A stretch of 7,613 nt of DNA from Selenomonadaceae bacterium (GCA_017453765.1 JAFTEG010000269.1:1-7613); one strand, 5' to 3'. Shown: positions 1-6,828, numbered from the stretch's first letter. Program-made: numbers and translations. The notes: generated by a model not told the origin, from the letters alone.

Positions 1-20
1 AGTATCAAAAGAAAACATGT

Positions 21-88
21 CCGCAGCATTCGCGTCACGCTCATGGTGCGGACGGGGCGCGCGTCCGTGCGCGCCTCTCCTACTGCGG
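21..88. other. GC-rich dyad segment, possible structured RNA or repeat
   Basis: This patch is strikingly GC-rich against AT-rich flanks. Three nested dyads are visible: outer arms CCGCAG (21-26) and CTGCGG (83-88); a strong inner hairpin GGCGCGC (56-62) with GCGCGCC (69-75) around a 6-base loop; and a small hairpin GCG-TCA-CGC (32-40). Together they could fold as a three-way junction. A minus-strand frame with an ATG at 44-42 reads MSVTRMLRTCFLLI to the window edge, basic then hydrophobic, but it has no Shine-Dalgarno site, so I do not call it a gene. A non-coding RNA, a dispersed repeat or the 5' end of a gene outside the window are all possible. The rest of 1-191 shows no gene. Confidence 0.35.
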
Positions 89-137
89 CAGTTACGTAAT
101 TTGCAAAGTCTTTAAATTTGATTTACTCAACACCACC

Positions 138-198
138 TAGTCAGGTAAATTTTTTTTAATTTAAAGTGCCAGACAAATTTTTAAAGTTTAGTCAGGTA
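138..198. repeat. Pair of 10-bp direct repeats flanking the glycosyltransferase 3' end
   Basis: TAGTCAGGTA occurs at 138-147 and again at 189-198. The second copy contains the stop codon of the glycosyltransferase gene (TGA on the minus strand, 194-192). The 41 bases between are A/T-rich. This may be a trace of a small duplication or excision, or chance. I see no convincing intrinsic terminator here for the minus-strand operon. Confidence 0.3.
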
Positions 199-1259
199 GG
201 GTGATTTTGCTCCATAATCTCATTTTTAAATTTTTCCACAGTCCATTTAAATTTGTACGAAGTGACCGAAGTGCAAAGGTACGCGATTAAACTTGCATTG
301 TCGCCGAATTTTTCAGCCAGCGCATTTTTCAAAATGTTGTACATTTCATCCGGCGTCACCTCCGCCATAAGTTTCATGACGTTTTTGTAATTCGTCTTCT
401 CCCACATTTCAAGCAACTGTTGCTGATAGCGCATATTTGCCGCGAAAAAATTTTGAGTACTGAAAAAATTCGTCAAAAACTTCACGCCTTCAAGGTGCGT
501 CTTAATCCAAAAAATTAATTCGTCTTCCTTACTTCTTGCCGTCCTGCAAACAGAGTCTGAATTATTTCTTCGGTATACGTAAAGCGGGTATGGCACGCGC
601 AGAAAACGTTTTGCGTAAGAAATTAACTGCAACGTGAAAATCCAGTCTTGTGAAGTCGGCAGGTCGGAGAAGATGATTTTATTTTCAGTGACAAAGTCGC
701 GCAGAAAAAATTTCTGCCATACCGGCCAGCCAATTTCAATTTGCAAAAAGCTTTCTATGAGTGCCTCAGTTTCATTTTCCAATTCCGGCTCTTCTACAAG
801 GTAGTCTATATTTCCCATCCACGCCTGCAATTTTAAATCTTTTTTGTCGGGAACTACTTTGCCTTCATTGCTTTCAAAAAAGTAGCCGCGCTCCATAAAA
901 ACCACGTCTGCTTGAAAATCTTCCGCAGATTTATAAAGCGTCTCCAAAGTCGCGTCCAAAATTAAGTCGTCGTCGTCCATAATGTAAAGATACTTGCCGC
1001 GTGAATTTTCAATGCCGATATTTGACGGTACACCTGCGCCGCCGGAATTTTTTTCAGTGCGCAAAAGTTTAAGTCGGTCGCCAAACTTCGGCATAAAACT
1101 TTCCGCAATGTTACGGCTACTGTCAGTCGAACAATCGTCAACCACGATAACTTCAAAATCTTGAAAGGTTTGATTTAAAATACTCGTAAGGCAAGCGCCG
1201 ATATATTTTTCTGCATTGTAAAGCGGAATGACTACTGAAACGGCAGGCGTTGACGGCAT
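192..1259 (-). CDS. Family 2 glycosyltransferase (GT-A fold)
   Basis: The predicted 355-residue protein transfers a sugar from a nucleotide-sugar donor to an unknown acceptor, probably in surface polysaccharide or envelope glycan synthesis. The N-terminal third is a typical GT2 domain: SVVIPLYNAEKYI (8-20), the nucleotide-binding acidic pair in VIVVDDCSTDS (37-47), the donor-loop region NSGGAGVPSNIGI (71-83) and the metal-binding DxD-type motif MDDDD (94-98). A later TSQDWIF (202-208) is placed like the acceptor-side acidic residue of the family. The C-terminal part (about 230-355) is helical-looking and not diagnostic. No membrane segment is obvious, so it is probably cytosolic or peripheral. 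I chose the ATG at 1259-1257 because AGGAAG (1272-1267) sits 7 bases upstream; an in-frame start at 1298 would overlap the preceding gene and lacks this support. It begins 22 bases after the phosphatase gene and is the last gene of the co-directional run. Substrate and product are unknown. Confidence 0.88.
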   Translation of the reverse strand: MPSTPAVSVVIPLYNAEKYIGACLTSILNQTFQDFEVIVVDDCSTDSSRNIAESFMPKFGDRLKLLRTEKNSGGAGVPSNIGIENSRGKYLYIMDDDDLILDATLETLYKSAEDFQADVVFMERGYFFESNEGKVVPDKKDLKLQAWMGNIDYLVEEPELENETEALIESFLQIEIGWPVWQKFFLRDFVTENKIIFSDLPTSQDWIFTLQLISYAKRFLRVPYPLYVYRRNNSDSVCRTARSKEDELIFWIKTHLEGVKFLTNFFSTQNFFAANMRYQQQLLEMWEKTNYKNVMKLMAEVTPDEMYNILKNALAEKFGDNASLIAYLCTSVTSYKFKWTVEKFKNEIMEQNHPT

Positions 1260-1281
1260 ATTAACACTTCCTTTAAAAAAT

Positions 1282-1953
1282 TTACACGGCAAATTCAACG
1301 GCTTTTAAAATTTCAGCAGGGTGATGCAAAATAATTTTTGCGCCGGCGTTTACAAGTTCACTTTCGGGACGAAAACCCCACGTCACGCCGATTGGCAAAA
1401 ATCCCGCGTTAATCGCCGTCTCCACGTCAACATAAGTGTCACCGAAGTACGCAACTTCTTCCGGCTTTACGTTTAACTTTTTCGCAACGGCAAGCGCGGT
1501 AGTGGGGTCGGGCTTTTTCGGTTTATCGCGTTCATCGCCTTGAATAGCGTCAAATTTTATCGGCGCCAAAAGTTTTTCTGCAATTTCAATCGCCGCGAAA
1601 TGTTGTTTGTTGGTACAAATGCCGATTGGAATTTTTTTCGCGTTGAGATCGGCAAGCACGTCAATAATTCCGTCATAAGGCTTCGTACCCGCAATGGCAT
1701 TACGCTGACAACAGCCGTCGTAGTAATCCAGCGCTTGAATCAAAAAATCCTTGTCACGCGCCTTGTCCTCGCCGAAAAGTAAAATGCGCTCCATTAACTT
1801 CACGGCGCCGTTACCTACTGCCAGTCGAACTTCTTCAGACGTTTTTGTCGGCAGGTTGAAATGTTTCAGCATTTCATTGACGCTTTCGACAAGGTAAGGC
1901 AACGTGTCTACAAGAGTGCCGTCCATATCAAAAATTGCGGCGCGATATTTCAT
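1282..1953 (-). CDS. HAD-superfamily phosphatase, Gph/phosphoglycolate phosphatase-like
   Basis: A 223-residue haloacid dehalogenase-type hydrolase. Motif I is IFDMDGTLVDT, giving the nucleophile Asp9 and acid/base Asp11; motif II is the Thr of ICTNK (Thr114); motif III is the Lys in KPKKPDP (about 146-147); motif IV is FGDTYVD (Asp172, Asp176) for Mg2+ binding. The helical insert between motifs I and II (about 18-90) is the C1-type cap of the phosphoglycolate phosphatase/beta-phosphoglucomutase group. Family membership is secure, but the substrate (2-phosphoglycolate, a sugar phosphate, pyrophosphate or a nucleotide) cannot be read from sequence. The start is fixed by GAGGTG (1965-1960) six bases before ATG 1953-1951; the in-frame GTG at 1962 lies inside that Shine-Dalgarno and is rejected. 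It follows mrdA after a repeat-filled spacer and precedes the glycosyltransferase by 22 bases, so it is probably co-transcribed with them. Confidence 0.88.
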   Translation of the reverse strand: MKYRAAIFDMDGTLVDTLPYLVESVNEMLKHFNLPTKTSEEVRLAVGNGAVKLMERILLFGEDKARDKDFLIQALDYYDGCCQRNAIAGTKPYDGIIDVLADLNAKKIPIGICTNKQHFAAIEIAEKLLAPIKFDAIQGDERDKPKKPDPTTALAVAKKLNVKPEEVAYFGDTYVDVETAINAGFLPIGVTWGFRPESELVNAGAKIILHHPAEILKAVEFAV

Positions 1954-1969
1954 AAATGTCACCTCGATG

Positions 1970-2028
1970 TTAGGGATTAGGGATTAGGGAACAGGGATTA
2001 GAATTTTTTCATTACGCATTACGCATTA
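1970..2028. repeat. Two adjacent heptamer tandem repeats in the mrdA-HAD spacer
   Basis: TTAGGGA repeats exactly at 1970-1976, 1977-1983 and 1984-1990, followed by a variant ACAGGGA (1991-1997) and a partial TTAG. After a short T-run a different heptamer, CATTACG, repeats at 2010-2016 and 2017-2023 plus a partial CATTA to 2028. The last partial copy contains the mrdA stop codon (TTA on the plus strand, 2026-2028), so the repeat array directly abuts the reading frame. Both units are 7 bp, resembling the short tandemly repeated heptamers known from cyanobacterial spacers. No transcription or binding role can be read from the sequence. Confidence 0.85.
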
Positions 2029-3825
2029 ATTAAAGGCTCCGCGCTGGGATTGAGTGGCAAAAGCCGCCTCCAAAATCTGCCTGCCGATAGGTACGGCACT
2101 GGTAGCACCGTAACCGCCGTTTTCAACAATAACGGCAACGCTGACAGTGGGATTATCATACGGCGCGTAACCTACAAACCAGCCGTGATCCGCGCCCTGC
2201 GAATTTTCAGCCGTACCCGTTTTACCGGCAATGTCATGCGGAAAGCCTTCAAAGTTTCGCGCGGCGGTACCGGTCTTTGTAACCTCATGCAGTCCCGCTT
2301 GAACCAGTCGAATTATTTCGGGGTCAACGTCAAGCTGTCCCACAAGCTCCGGCGTAAACTCTTTAATAAGTTCACCGTCCTGCGTCACGATTTTTTTCAC
2401 AACGTGCGGACGAAATCTTTTACCGTTGGCGGCAATTTCACCCATAACCATTGCGGCTTGCAACGGCGTCACCAAGTTAAATCCTTGCCCTATCGCCGCG
2501 TCCATTATCTCTGACAAATAAAATTCGTCGTGATAAACTTCCCACTTATACTCTTTCCAGTCGGCAAGTCCCGGCGACTCATAAGGCAAGTCAATTCCCG
2601 TGACGGAGCCGAGTCCAAACATCTGCGCGTACTTTTCCAAAAGGTCAGCGCCTAAGCGGTTACCCATTTCATAAAAGTAAACGTTATCGGAATGAGCCAG
2701 CGCGTTGTGAAAATCAAGCCAGCCCAATGCCTCGCCGCCCGCATTGCCTTTCGGTACAAGCCAGTGTTGCCCGCTGTCAAAAATCATTTCGTCCGGCGCA
2801 ACTTTGCCGGTAGCAAGCGCGGCGGTACCGGTGACAATTTTAAAAGTCGAACCCGGCGGATATTCACCGGTTATAGTCTTATTGTCCATAGGGTGGTAAG
2901 GATTCGTATTAATCGCGTTCCAATCCTTAGTTGAAATGCCGTGCGCAAAAAGATTCGGGTCAAAGGCGGGACGTGACACCATTGCCAAAACTTCACCGTT
3001 CTGCGGATTTAAAACAACTGCGGCGGCGGCGTTCGCATTAATTTCACCAAGCATTTTATCGACAGCTTGTTCAGCGGCAACTTGTAAATCGCGGTCAATC
3101 GTCAAAATTAAATCATAGCCCGGCGTCGGTTCCTTCTTGCCTAAAATCTGTACCGGCTTACCGCCGACGTCAACTTCAACCTGTTCACCGCCGTCAACGC
3201 CGCGAATGTATTTATCATAAACACGCTCTAAACCGAATTGCCCTACAATGTCGCCGCTCTTGTAGCCTTGATCCTTCTTCGCCTCAAGTTCCGCGTCCGA
3301 AATTTCGCTGACGTAGCCGAGAGTATGTGCGCATTCCTGCTTAAGAATATAATTTCGTATAGGCTGAACTTCAATGACGACGCCGGGATAATCGTACTTT
3401 TGCTCTTCGATTATAGTCACAATGTCCGGCGTCACGTCCGATTTTATTCGTATGGGGTCAAAGCTGTAGTGAACTGAAATTTTGCGTTCAATCTCTTCAA
3501 TGGGTACGTTTAGAAGTTTTGAAATACGTTGGACGACTTCCGGCGATATCGGCTCGGTTAAAGGTAAAAGCGACACGACAAAACCCGGGCGATTGGTAAC
3601 AAGAAGTTGACCGTTGCGGTCAAAAAAAGTGCCGCGCGGAGCTACTGAAGGAATGATTCTGATTCGGTTACCGTCGGCAAGGCGTGCGTAATATTCGCCG
3701 TCATAAATTTGCAGATAGCCGACACGTGCCGCCAATATGAAAATGACGAACATCATCAGTGAGGCCAATATGGTAAGGCGTCCGTTAAATTCTTCGCCGT
3801 TATTATTATTGTCTATGTCAAGCAT
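2026..3825 (-). CDS. mrdA: Penicillin-binding protein 2, elongasome transpeptidase
   Basis: A 599-residue class B penicillin-binding protein that cross-links new peptidoglycan during cell elongation, acting outside the membrane with RodA and MreCD. Order of parts: short cytoplasmic acidic/Asn-rich tail (1-15), one membrane anchor (about 17-34), the pedestal/dimerisation domain starting with the conserved APRGTFFDRNG (62-72), then the transpeptidase domain from about residue 240. All three active-site motifs are intact: STFK with the acylated Ser326 and Lys329, SDN at 379-381, and KTGT at 535-538. GEYPPGSTFK and the FDPN-type segment (288-291) mark it as PBP2 rather than PBP3. Length is close to the usual 600-650. 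The start is ATG 3825-3823 with AGGTG (3835-3831) five bases upstream. It lies directly after mreD, the usual arrangement for this gene. The final codons run into a heptamer repeat. RodA itself is absent from the window. Confidence 0.95.
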   Translation of the reverse strand: MLDIDNNNNGEEFNGRLTILASLMMFVIFILAARVGYLQIYDGEYYARLADGNRIRIIPSVAPRGTFFDRNGQLLVTNRPGFVVSLLPLTEPISPEVVQRISKLLNVPIEEIERKISVHYSFDPIRIKSDVTPDIVTIIEEQKYDYPGVVIEVQPIRNYILKQECAHTLGYVSEISDAELEAKKDQGYKSGDIVGQFGLERVYDKYIRGVDGGEQVEVDVGGKPVQILGKKEPTPGYDLILTIDRDLQVAAEQAVDKMLGEINANAAAAVVLNPQNGEVLAMVSRPAFDPNLFAHGISTKDWNAINTNPYHPMDNKTITGEYPPGSTFKIVTGTAALATGKVAPDEMIFDSGQHWLVPKGNAGGEALGWLDFHNALAHSDNVYFYEMGNRLGADLLEKYAQMFGLGSVTGIDLPYESPGLADWKEYKWEVYHDEFYLSEIMDAAIGQGFNLVTPLQAAMVMGEIAANGKRFRPHVVKKIVTQDGELIKEFTPELVGQLDVDPEIIRLVQAGLHEVTKTGTAARNFEGFPHDIAGKTGTAENSQGADHGWFVGYAPYDNPTVSVAVIVENGGYGATSAVPIGRQILEAAFATQSQRGAFN

Positions 3826-3840
3826 TTTAACACCTGTTTT

Positions 3841-3912
3841 TAGATCGATAGTTGTTAGATCGATAGATCGATAGTTGTTAGATCGATAGATCGATAGTGG
3901 TTAGATCGATAG
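3841..3912. repeat. GATCGATA-based tandem repeat in the mreD-mrdA spacer
   Basis: Two 23-bp units (3856-3878 and 3879-3901) differ at one base (GTTGT versus GTGGT) and are flanked by a 15-bp shortened copy (3841-3855, lacking one internal GATCGATA) and an 11-bp partial copy (3902-3912). Each unit is itself a doubled octamer TAGATCGA plus a TAGTTGT tail, so the array has two nested periods. It fills the spacer from just upstream of the mrdA Shine-Dalgarno to 8 bases before the mreD stop codon. The palindromic core ATCGAT recurs six times. Such an array is expected to be prone to slippage; a regulatory effect is possible but not shown. Confidence 0.88.
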
Positions 3913-3919
3913 TAACTAT

Positions 3920-4408
3920 CTAATCACTAATCTTTTTATCAAATTCGTATACAATTTTATGAACCGGCAGTGAAAAGATTATTTGATAAAAAATCAGCGG
4001 TACCAAAATTTTATTAGCCGCGTCCAATATGTCAAGAGGATAGCCGAACATTAAAATAAATCCCGTTGTAATAAAAAAATAAATCGCCGCCGCAATAGGT
4101 GCGCTTATTACCGGAATTAAAAACTGCTCCTTGACAACACGCTCGGAAAATTTGCCGAAAATCAGTCCCGCCGTCATATAAGCAAACGTGGCGCAACCGA
4201 AAAAGTCGCCGGTAGTTAAATCCTGCAAAAGCCCCGTGCAAAATCCCATTGCAACGCCGAAATAGTGTCCGCGCAGAAATGCCGTCGATACAGTCAGCAG
4301 TAACATTAAATTTGCGCTGACGCCGTTGTAGTCCAAGTAGGTTAAAAGTGAACTCTGCGCGGCGTACATTGCCAAAATAGTTACGACAAGCATGGCAATA
4401 AGTTTCAA
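3920..4408 (-). CDS. mreD: Rod-shape-determining membrane protein MreD
   Basis: A 162-residue polytopic inner-membrane protein that partners MreC and helps couple cytoplasmic MreB to wall synthesis by RodA and PBP2. Roughly five hydrophobic segments are visible: about 2-17, 30-45, 50-63, 72-86 and a long 97-122 plus 133-149 region. The best family marker is GFCTGLLQDLTTGDFFG (55-71), matching the usual MreD pattern of a Gly-rich turn followed by Leu-x-Asp. Length is typical. The start is a TTG at 4408-4406: GGAGGG (4421-4416) lies 7 bases upstream, whereas the first ATG (residue 6) would be 22 bases away. It follows mreC after 21 bases that carry this ribosome site, so translational coupling is likely. 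Its last codons resemble the adjacent spacer repeat (ATTAGTGATTAG), so the C-terminus may have been set by that repeat. Confidence 0.92.
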   Translation of the reverse strand: MKLIAMLVVTILAMYAAQSSLLTYLDYNGVSANLMLLLTVSTAFLRGHYFGVAMGFCTGLLQDLTTGDFFGCATFAYMTAGLIFGKFSERVVKEQFLIPVISAPIAAAIYFFITTGFILMFGYPLDILDAANKILVPLIFYQIIFSLPVHKIVYEFDKKISD

Positions 4409-4415
4409 CTTTACG

Positions 4416-4421
4416 CCCTCC
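4416..4421 (-). promoter_or_regulatory. Ribosome binding site that fixes the mreD TTG start
   Basis: The minus strand reads GGAGGG here, 7 bases before the TTG at 4408-4406. No ATG lies at a workable distance, so this site decides the non-ATG start. Confidence 0.8.
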
Positions 4422-4429
4422 GATTTTCT

Positions 4430-5491
4430 TTACTCTAAAGGTGTATCTTCATCAAGCTGTTGAAGTTGTTCCAGTCCCTGCTGTTCCTGCGCCTGTTGAA
4501 GTTGTTGCTGTTGCTGTTGTTGAACTTGCTCCTGTGCCTGCTGTAATTGTTCCTGCGCCTTTCTCATACGTTCCGCCGTTTCTTCGGGGTCTGTTTCAGT
4601 GCCGGGCGTCTGCAAAATCGGCGGTAGTGGCTCCGGCGGCGCTTCACGTGACGTTACGATAACGGCAACGTCTTCAAGCTTTTCAAAGTTCACCGACGTT
4701 TCAATAACGCCGTACTTTAGCAAGCCGCCTTCGTCATTGTGAATCTCTTTAATCTTGCCTACGACAATGCCTTTCGGATAGACGCCGCCGAAACCGGAAG
4801 TGACAACGGCATCTTCAACCTGCACATCGGCATCTTTGGGAATGTTCACCATACGCGGATGAGTGGGGTTATTCATATCGCCTTCGACAATTCCGGCGAC
4901 TCGTGAATCTGCGCGTTGCACTAAGGTGCCGACGGAAGAGCGCGGGTCTAAAATCAGCTGAACCTTTGACGTATTGGCGCCTGCCTCCAAGACATGACCG
5001 ACAAGCCCCATTTCCGTGATGACCGCCATGTTGTTGGCGACGCCGTCTAACGTGCCGCGATTTATCAGAATGACGCTTGACCATGTGACGGATTCGCGAC
5101 CTATGACGCCTGCCGCTACCAAGTCAAATTGAGTTGTAACCTGCTTGTAGCCTAAAAGTGCGCGCAGTCTTTGATTTTCCGACGCGTATTCCGACGCCGT
5201 CAAATTTTGCGCGCGCAAAAGCTCAACTTCTTCGCGAAGTTGCCGGTTTTGCTTGTACAGATAACGTATTTCAGCCAAATTCCTCTTTAAAAAGGTAATC
5301 TGACTTCCCGTCCATGAGAAAAAATTTTGGAAAGGTGAAAGTACCGTCATTGCAGTTTTGCTGACAAAAGGAAATTCAACTTTACTGCGTGCCGCCAAAA
5401 ATATTAAAAAAAATACCATGACGAATACGGTAATTACCGCGATTATTTTTTTTGTTGACGTAGGTTTTTTCTGTTTATATTTTTGTTCCAT
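4430..5491 (-). CDS. mreC: Rod-shape-determining protein MreC with a glutamine-rich C-terminal tail
   Basis: A 353-residue elongasome scaffold anchored in the membrane, with its bulk outside, that binds MreD and activates PBP2. A Lys-rich cytoplasmic stub (1-15) precedes one membrane helix (about 16-33). Residues about 65-112 form a coiled coil (LKRNLAEIRYLYKQNRQLRE and on), followed by the two beta-barrel domains (about 120-280) with GVIGRESVTWSSVILINRG, GLVGHV and VVTSGFGGVYPKGIVVG as clear MreC markers. The family normally ends near here, at about 270-300 residues. This protein continues with a Pro/Glu linker (283-304) and a tail in which 21 of residues 313-345 are Gln, including seven in a row (324-330). 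The start is ATG 5491-5489; its Shine-Dalgarno is weak (GGCGG, 7 bases upstream). It follows mreB after 52 bases and precedes mreD by 21. Confidence 0.94.
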   Translation of the reverse strand: MEQKYKQKKPTSTKKIIAVITVFVMVFFLIFLAARSKVEFPFVSKTAMTVLSPFQNFFSWTGSQITFLKRNLAEIRYLYKQNRQLREEVELLRAQNLTASEYASENQRLRALLGYKQVTTQFDLVAAGVIGRESVTWSSVILINRGTLDGVANNMAVITEMGLVGHVLEAGANTSKVQLILDPRSSVGTLVQRADSRVAGIVEGDMNNPTHPRMVNIPKDADVQVEDAVVTSGFGGVYPKGIVVGKIKEIHNDEGGLLKYGVIETSVNFEKLEDVAVIVTSREAPPEPLPPILQTPGTETDPEETAERMRKAQEQLQQAQEQVQQQQQQQLQQAQEQQGLEQLQQLDEDTPLE

Positions 5492-5543
5492 AGGAAAACC
5501 GCCGGCTCTTGAGATTAAAAAATCGTCAAACCGTAAGCTTAAA

Positions 5544-6581
5544 TTACTGCCTTATCTTTTTGGAAGTCATAACAACGCGCTTTAACAGATTTAAATTCTC
5601 AAGAGACTTGCCGGTACCTTCACCGACGCAACTTAAGGGATCGTCCGCAACCAAGACAGGCATACTCGTTTCTTTGGCAATGAGTTTGTCGAGATTTTTT
5701 AAAAGCGCCCCGCCGCCGGTCATCATAATGCCGTGATCCATAACGTCGGCTGCAAGTTCAGGCGGCGTTTCTTCAAGCGTACCTTTTACCGCGTTTACAA
5801 TTTTGTAAATGGGATCTCCCAGCGCTTCACGAATTTCACTTGATTTAATCGTTAAAGTTTTCGGCAAACCGCTTACCAAGTCACGTCCGCGAATATCCAT
5901 AGTTGTATCTGTGTCGGGCGTGACAATCGCAGTACCCACTGTGATTTTAATTTCTTCCGCTGTACGTTCACCGATCATTAAATTGTAGACGCGCTTAATG
6001 TGTTGGACAATGGACGAATCCATTTCATCGCCGCCGATACGAATTGAACGGCTTGTGACAATGCCGCCGAGTGAAATTACGGCAATTTCTGTAGTGCCGC
6101 CGCCGATATCGACAACCATATTTCCCTTTGCCTCTTCAACCGGCAAACCTGCGCCGATAGCCGCCGCCATAGGCTCTTCAATCAAGTAGGCTTCACGTGC
6201 GCCTGCCTGTTGAGCCGCGTCGATAACTGCACGCTTTTCAACTTCCGTGACGCCGGAAGGTACGCCTACCACTACGCGCGGTCTTGAAAATGAATTTGAA
6301 TTTATAGCTTTCTTTATAAAATATTTCAACATTGCTTGTGTCACGTCAAAATCGGCAATAACGCCGTCTTTCATGGGACGAATCGCAACAATATTGCCGG
6401 GCGTGCGCCCAATCATCTGCTTAGCCTCTTCGCCGACAGCAAGCACTTCCCCGCTGTCACGTTTTATCGCCACTACCGAAGGCTCGCGCAGGACAATTCC
6501 TCTGCCCTTGACGTGAACCAGAGTATTTGCCGTCCCAAGATCTATTCCCATGTCTCGCGACCCGCCAAACCATTCAAACAT
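5544..6581 (-). CDS. mreB: Rod-shape-determining actin homologue MreB
   Basis: A 345-residue bacterial actin that polymerises with ATP into short membrane-bound filaments orienting the cell-elongation machinery. Actin-fold nucleotide motifs are intact: phosphate-1 [11 protein letters not shown] (12-22), the catalytic-Glu region [13 protein letters not shown] (133-145), phosphate-2 [15 protein letters not shown] (156-170) and the adenosine motif [15 protein letters not shown] (284-298). The N-terminus, MFEWFGG, has aromatic residues that could help membrane contact. Length is normal. Start ATG 6581-6579 has AAGGGAG (6598-6592) ten bases upstream. It is the first gene of the minus-strand operon, behind a candidate promoter at 6657-6684 and divergent from rplU. 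The high similarity to the canonical MreB pattern makes MreB more likely than the paralogue Mbl, though the two cannot be fully separated by eye. Confidence 0.96.
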   Translation of the reverse strand: MFEWFGGSRDMGIDLGTANTLVHVKGRGIVLREPSVVAIKRDSGEVLAVGEEAKQMIGRTPGNIVAIRPMKDGVIADFDVTQAMLKYFIKKAINSNSFSRPRVVVGVPSGVTEVEKRAVIDAAQQAGAREAYLIEEPMAAAIGAGLPVEEAKGNMVVDIGGGTTEIAVISLGGIVTSRSIRIGGDEMDSSIVQHIKRVYNLMIGERTAEEIKITVGTAIVTPDTDTTMDIRGRDLVSGLPKTLTIKSSEIREALGDPIYKIVNAVKGTLEETPPELAADVMDHGIMMTGGGALLKNLDKLIAKETSMPVLVADDPLSCVGEGTGKSLENLNLLKRVVMTSKKIRQ

Positions 6582-6604
6582 TAATTTATTTCTCCCTTCG
6601 TTGA

Positions 6605-6640
6605 GGCGGCGAAAACTTCTTGACGGTTATCAACCCCGCC
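6605..6640. promoter_or_regulatory. Hairpin in the mreB 5' untranslated region
   Basis: Arms GGCGG (6605-6609) and CCGCC (6636-6640) enclose a second short stem GGTT-ATC-AACC (6625-6635) that stacks against the outer one. On the minus strand it would lie just before the mreB ribosome site in the leader. On the plus strand it is followed by six T (6641-6646), so it could instead stop antisense transcription. Stability was not calculated. Confidence 0.4.
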
Positions 6641-6656
6641 TTTTTTAAGCGAAAAT

Positions 6657-6684
6657 ATTTTATCACAATTTATTCAGTTTGCAA
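6657..6684 (-). promoter_or_regulatory. Candidate mreB operon promoter
   Basis: On the minus strand, TTGCAA (6684-6679) serves as -35 and TAAAAT (6662-6657) as -10 with a 16-base spacer and an extended TGA before the -10. It predicts a leader of about 70 bases before mreB. This is the best sigma-A-like match upstream of mreB. Confidence 0.5.
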
Positions 6685-6708
6685 CAAAAATATCTTTTTC
6701 CTTATAAT
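6679..6708 (+). promoter_or_regulatory. Weak candidate plus-strand promoter sharing the -35 hexamer
   Basis: The same palindromic TTGCAA (6679-6684) is followed on the plus strand, after 18 bases, by a perfect TATAAT (6703-6708). A transcript from here would run into the repeat region and possibly toward rplU. No gene starts immediately downstream, so this may be chance in AT-rich DNA. Confidence 0.25.
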
Positions 6709-6740
6709 CGCAATTTTCGTAAGAGTTTTTACTGTTTTTT

Positions 6741-6818
6741 TATTTTCTTTGGCAGTTTGAACTTACTTTTTCTTTGGCTCTGTGGTTTACTTTTTCTTTG
6801 GCGCAAAGAAAAAGTAAC
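6741..6818. repeat. Direct and inverted copies of a 16-bp motif
   Basis: TTACTTTTTCTTTGGC occurs at 6763-6778 and 6787-6802, with a degenerate copy TATTTTCTTTGGC at 6741-6753, giving a period of about 24-25 bp. The third direct copy is followed head-to-head by an inverted copy (6804-6817), creating a perfect 14-bp inverted repeat with a 3-base loop (6787-6817). The minus-strand open frame through this stretch encodes Lys/Glu-rich repeats (AKEKV) only because of the repeated DNA and is not called a gene. It looks like a dispersed intergenic repeat. Confidence 0.75.
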
Positions 6819-6828
6819 AAAAATAAAC

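Noticed and set aside
1260..1298. Upstream start extending the glycosyltransferase by 13 residues
   Set aside because: It would overlap the phosphatase gene end and lacks a ribosome site, while ATG 1259 has AGGAAG at 7 bases and gives the usual GT2 N-terminus.
1954..1962. GTG start three codons upstream for the HAD phosphatase
   Set aside because: The GTG is part of the GAGGTG ribosome site that serves ATG 1953.
1970..2001. TTAGGGA array as a telomere-like or linear-replicon end
   Set aside because: It has only three exact copies, a 7-bp rather than 6-bp unit, and lies between co-directional genes inside an operon.
3841..3912. Repeat array as a CRISPR locus
   Set aside because: Units are directly tandem with no unique spacers and no cas genes nearby.
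4482..4570. Gln-codon tract as a triplet microsatellite
   Set aside because: CAA and CAG are irregularly mixed and interrupted by Glu, Ala, Leu and Val codons, so it is not a clean tandem repeat; kept as a protein-level oddity.
4869..5084. Alternative-frame open frame inside mreC, Arg/His-rich
   Set aside because: It is a shadow of mreC, which has clear family motifs in its own frame.
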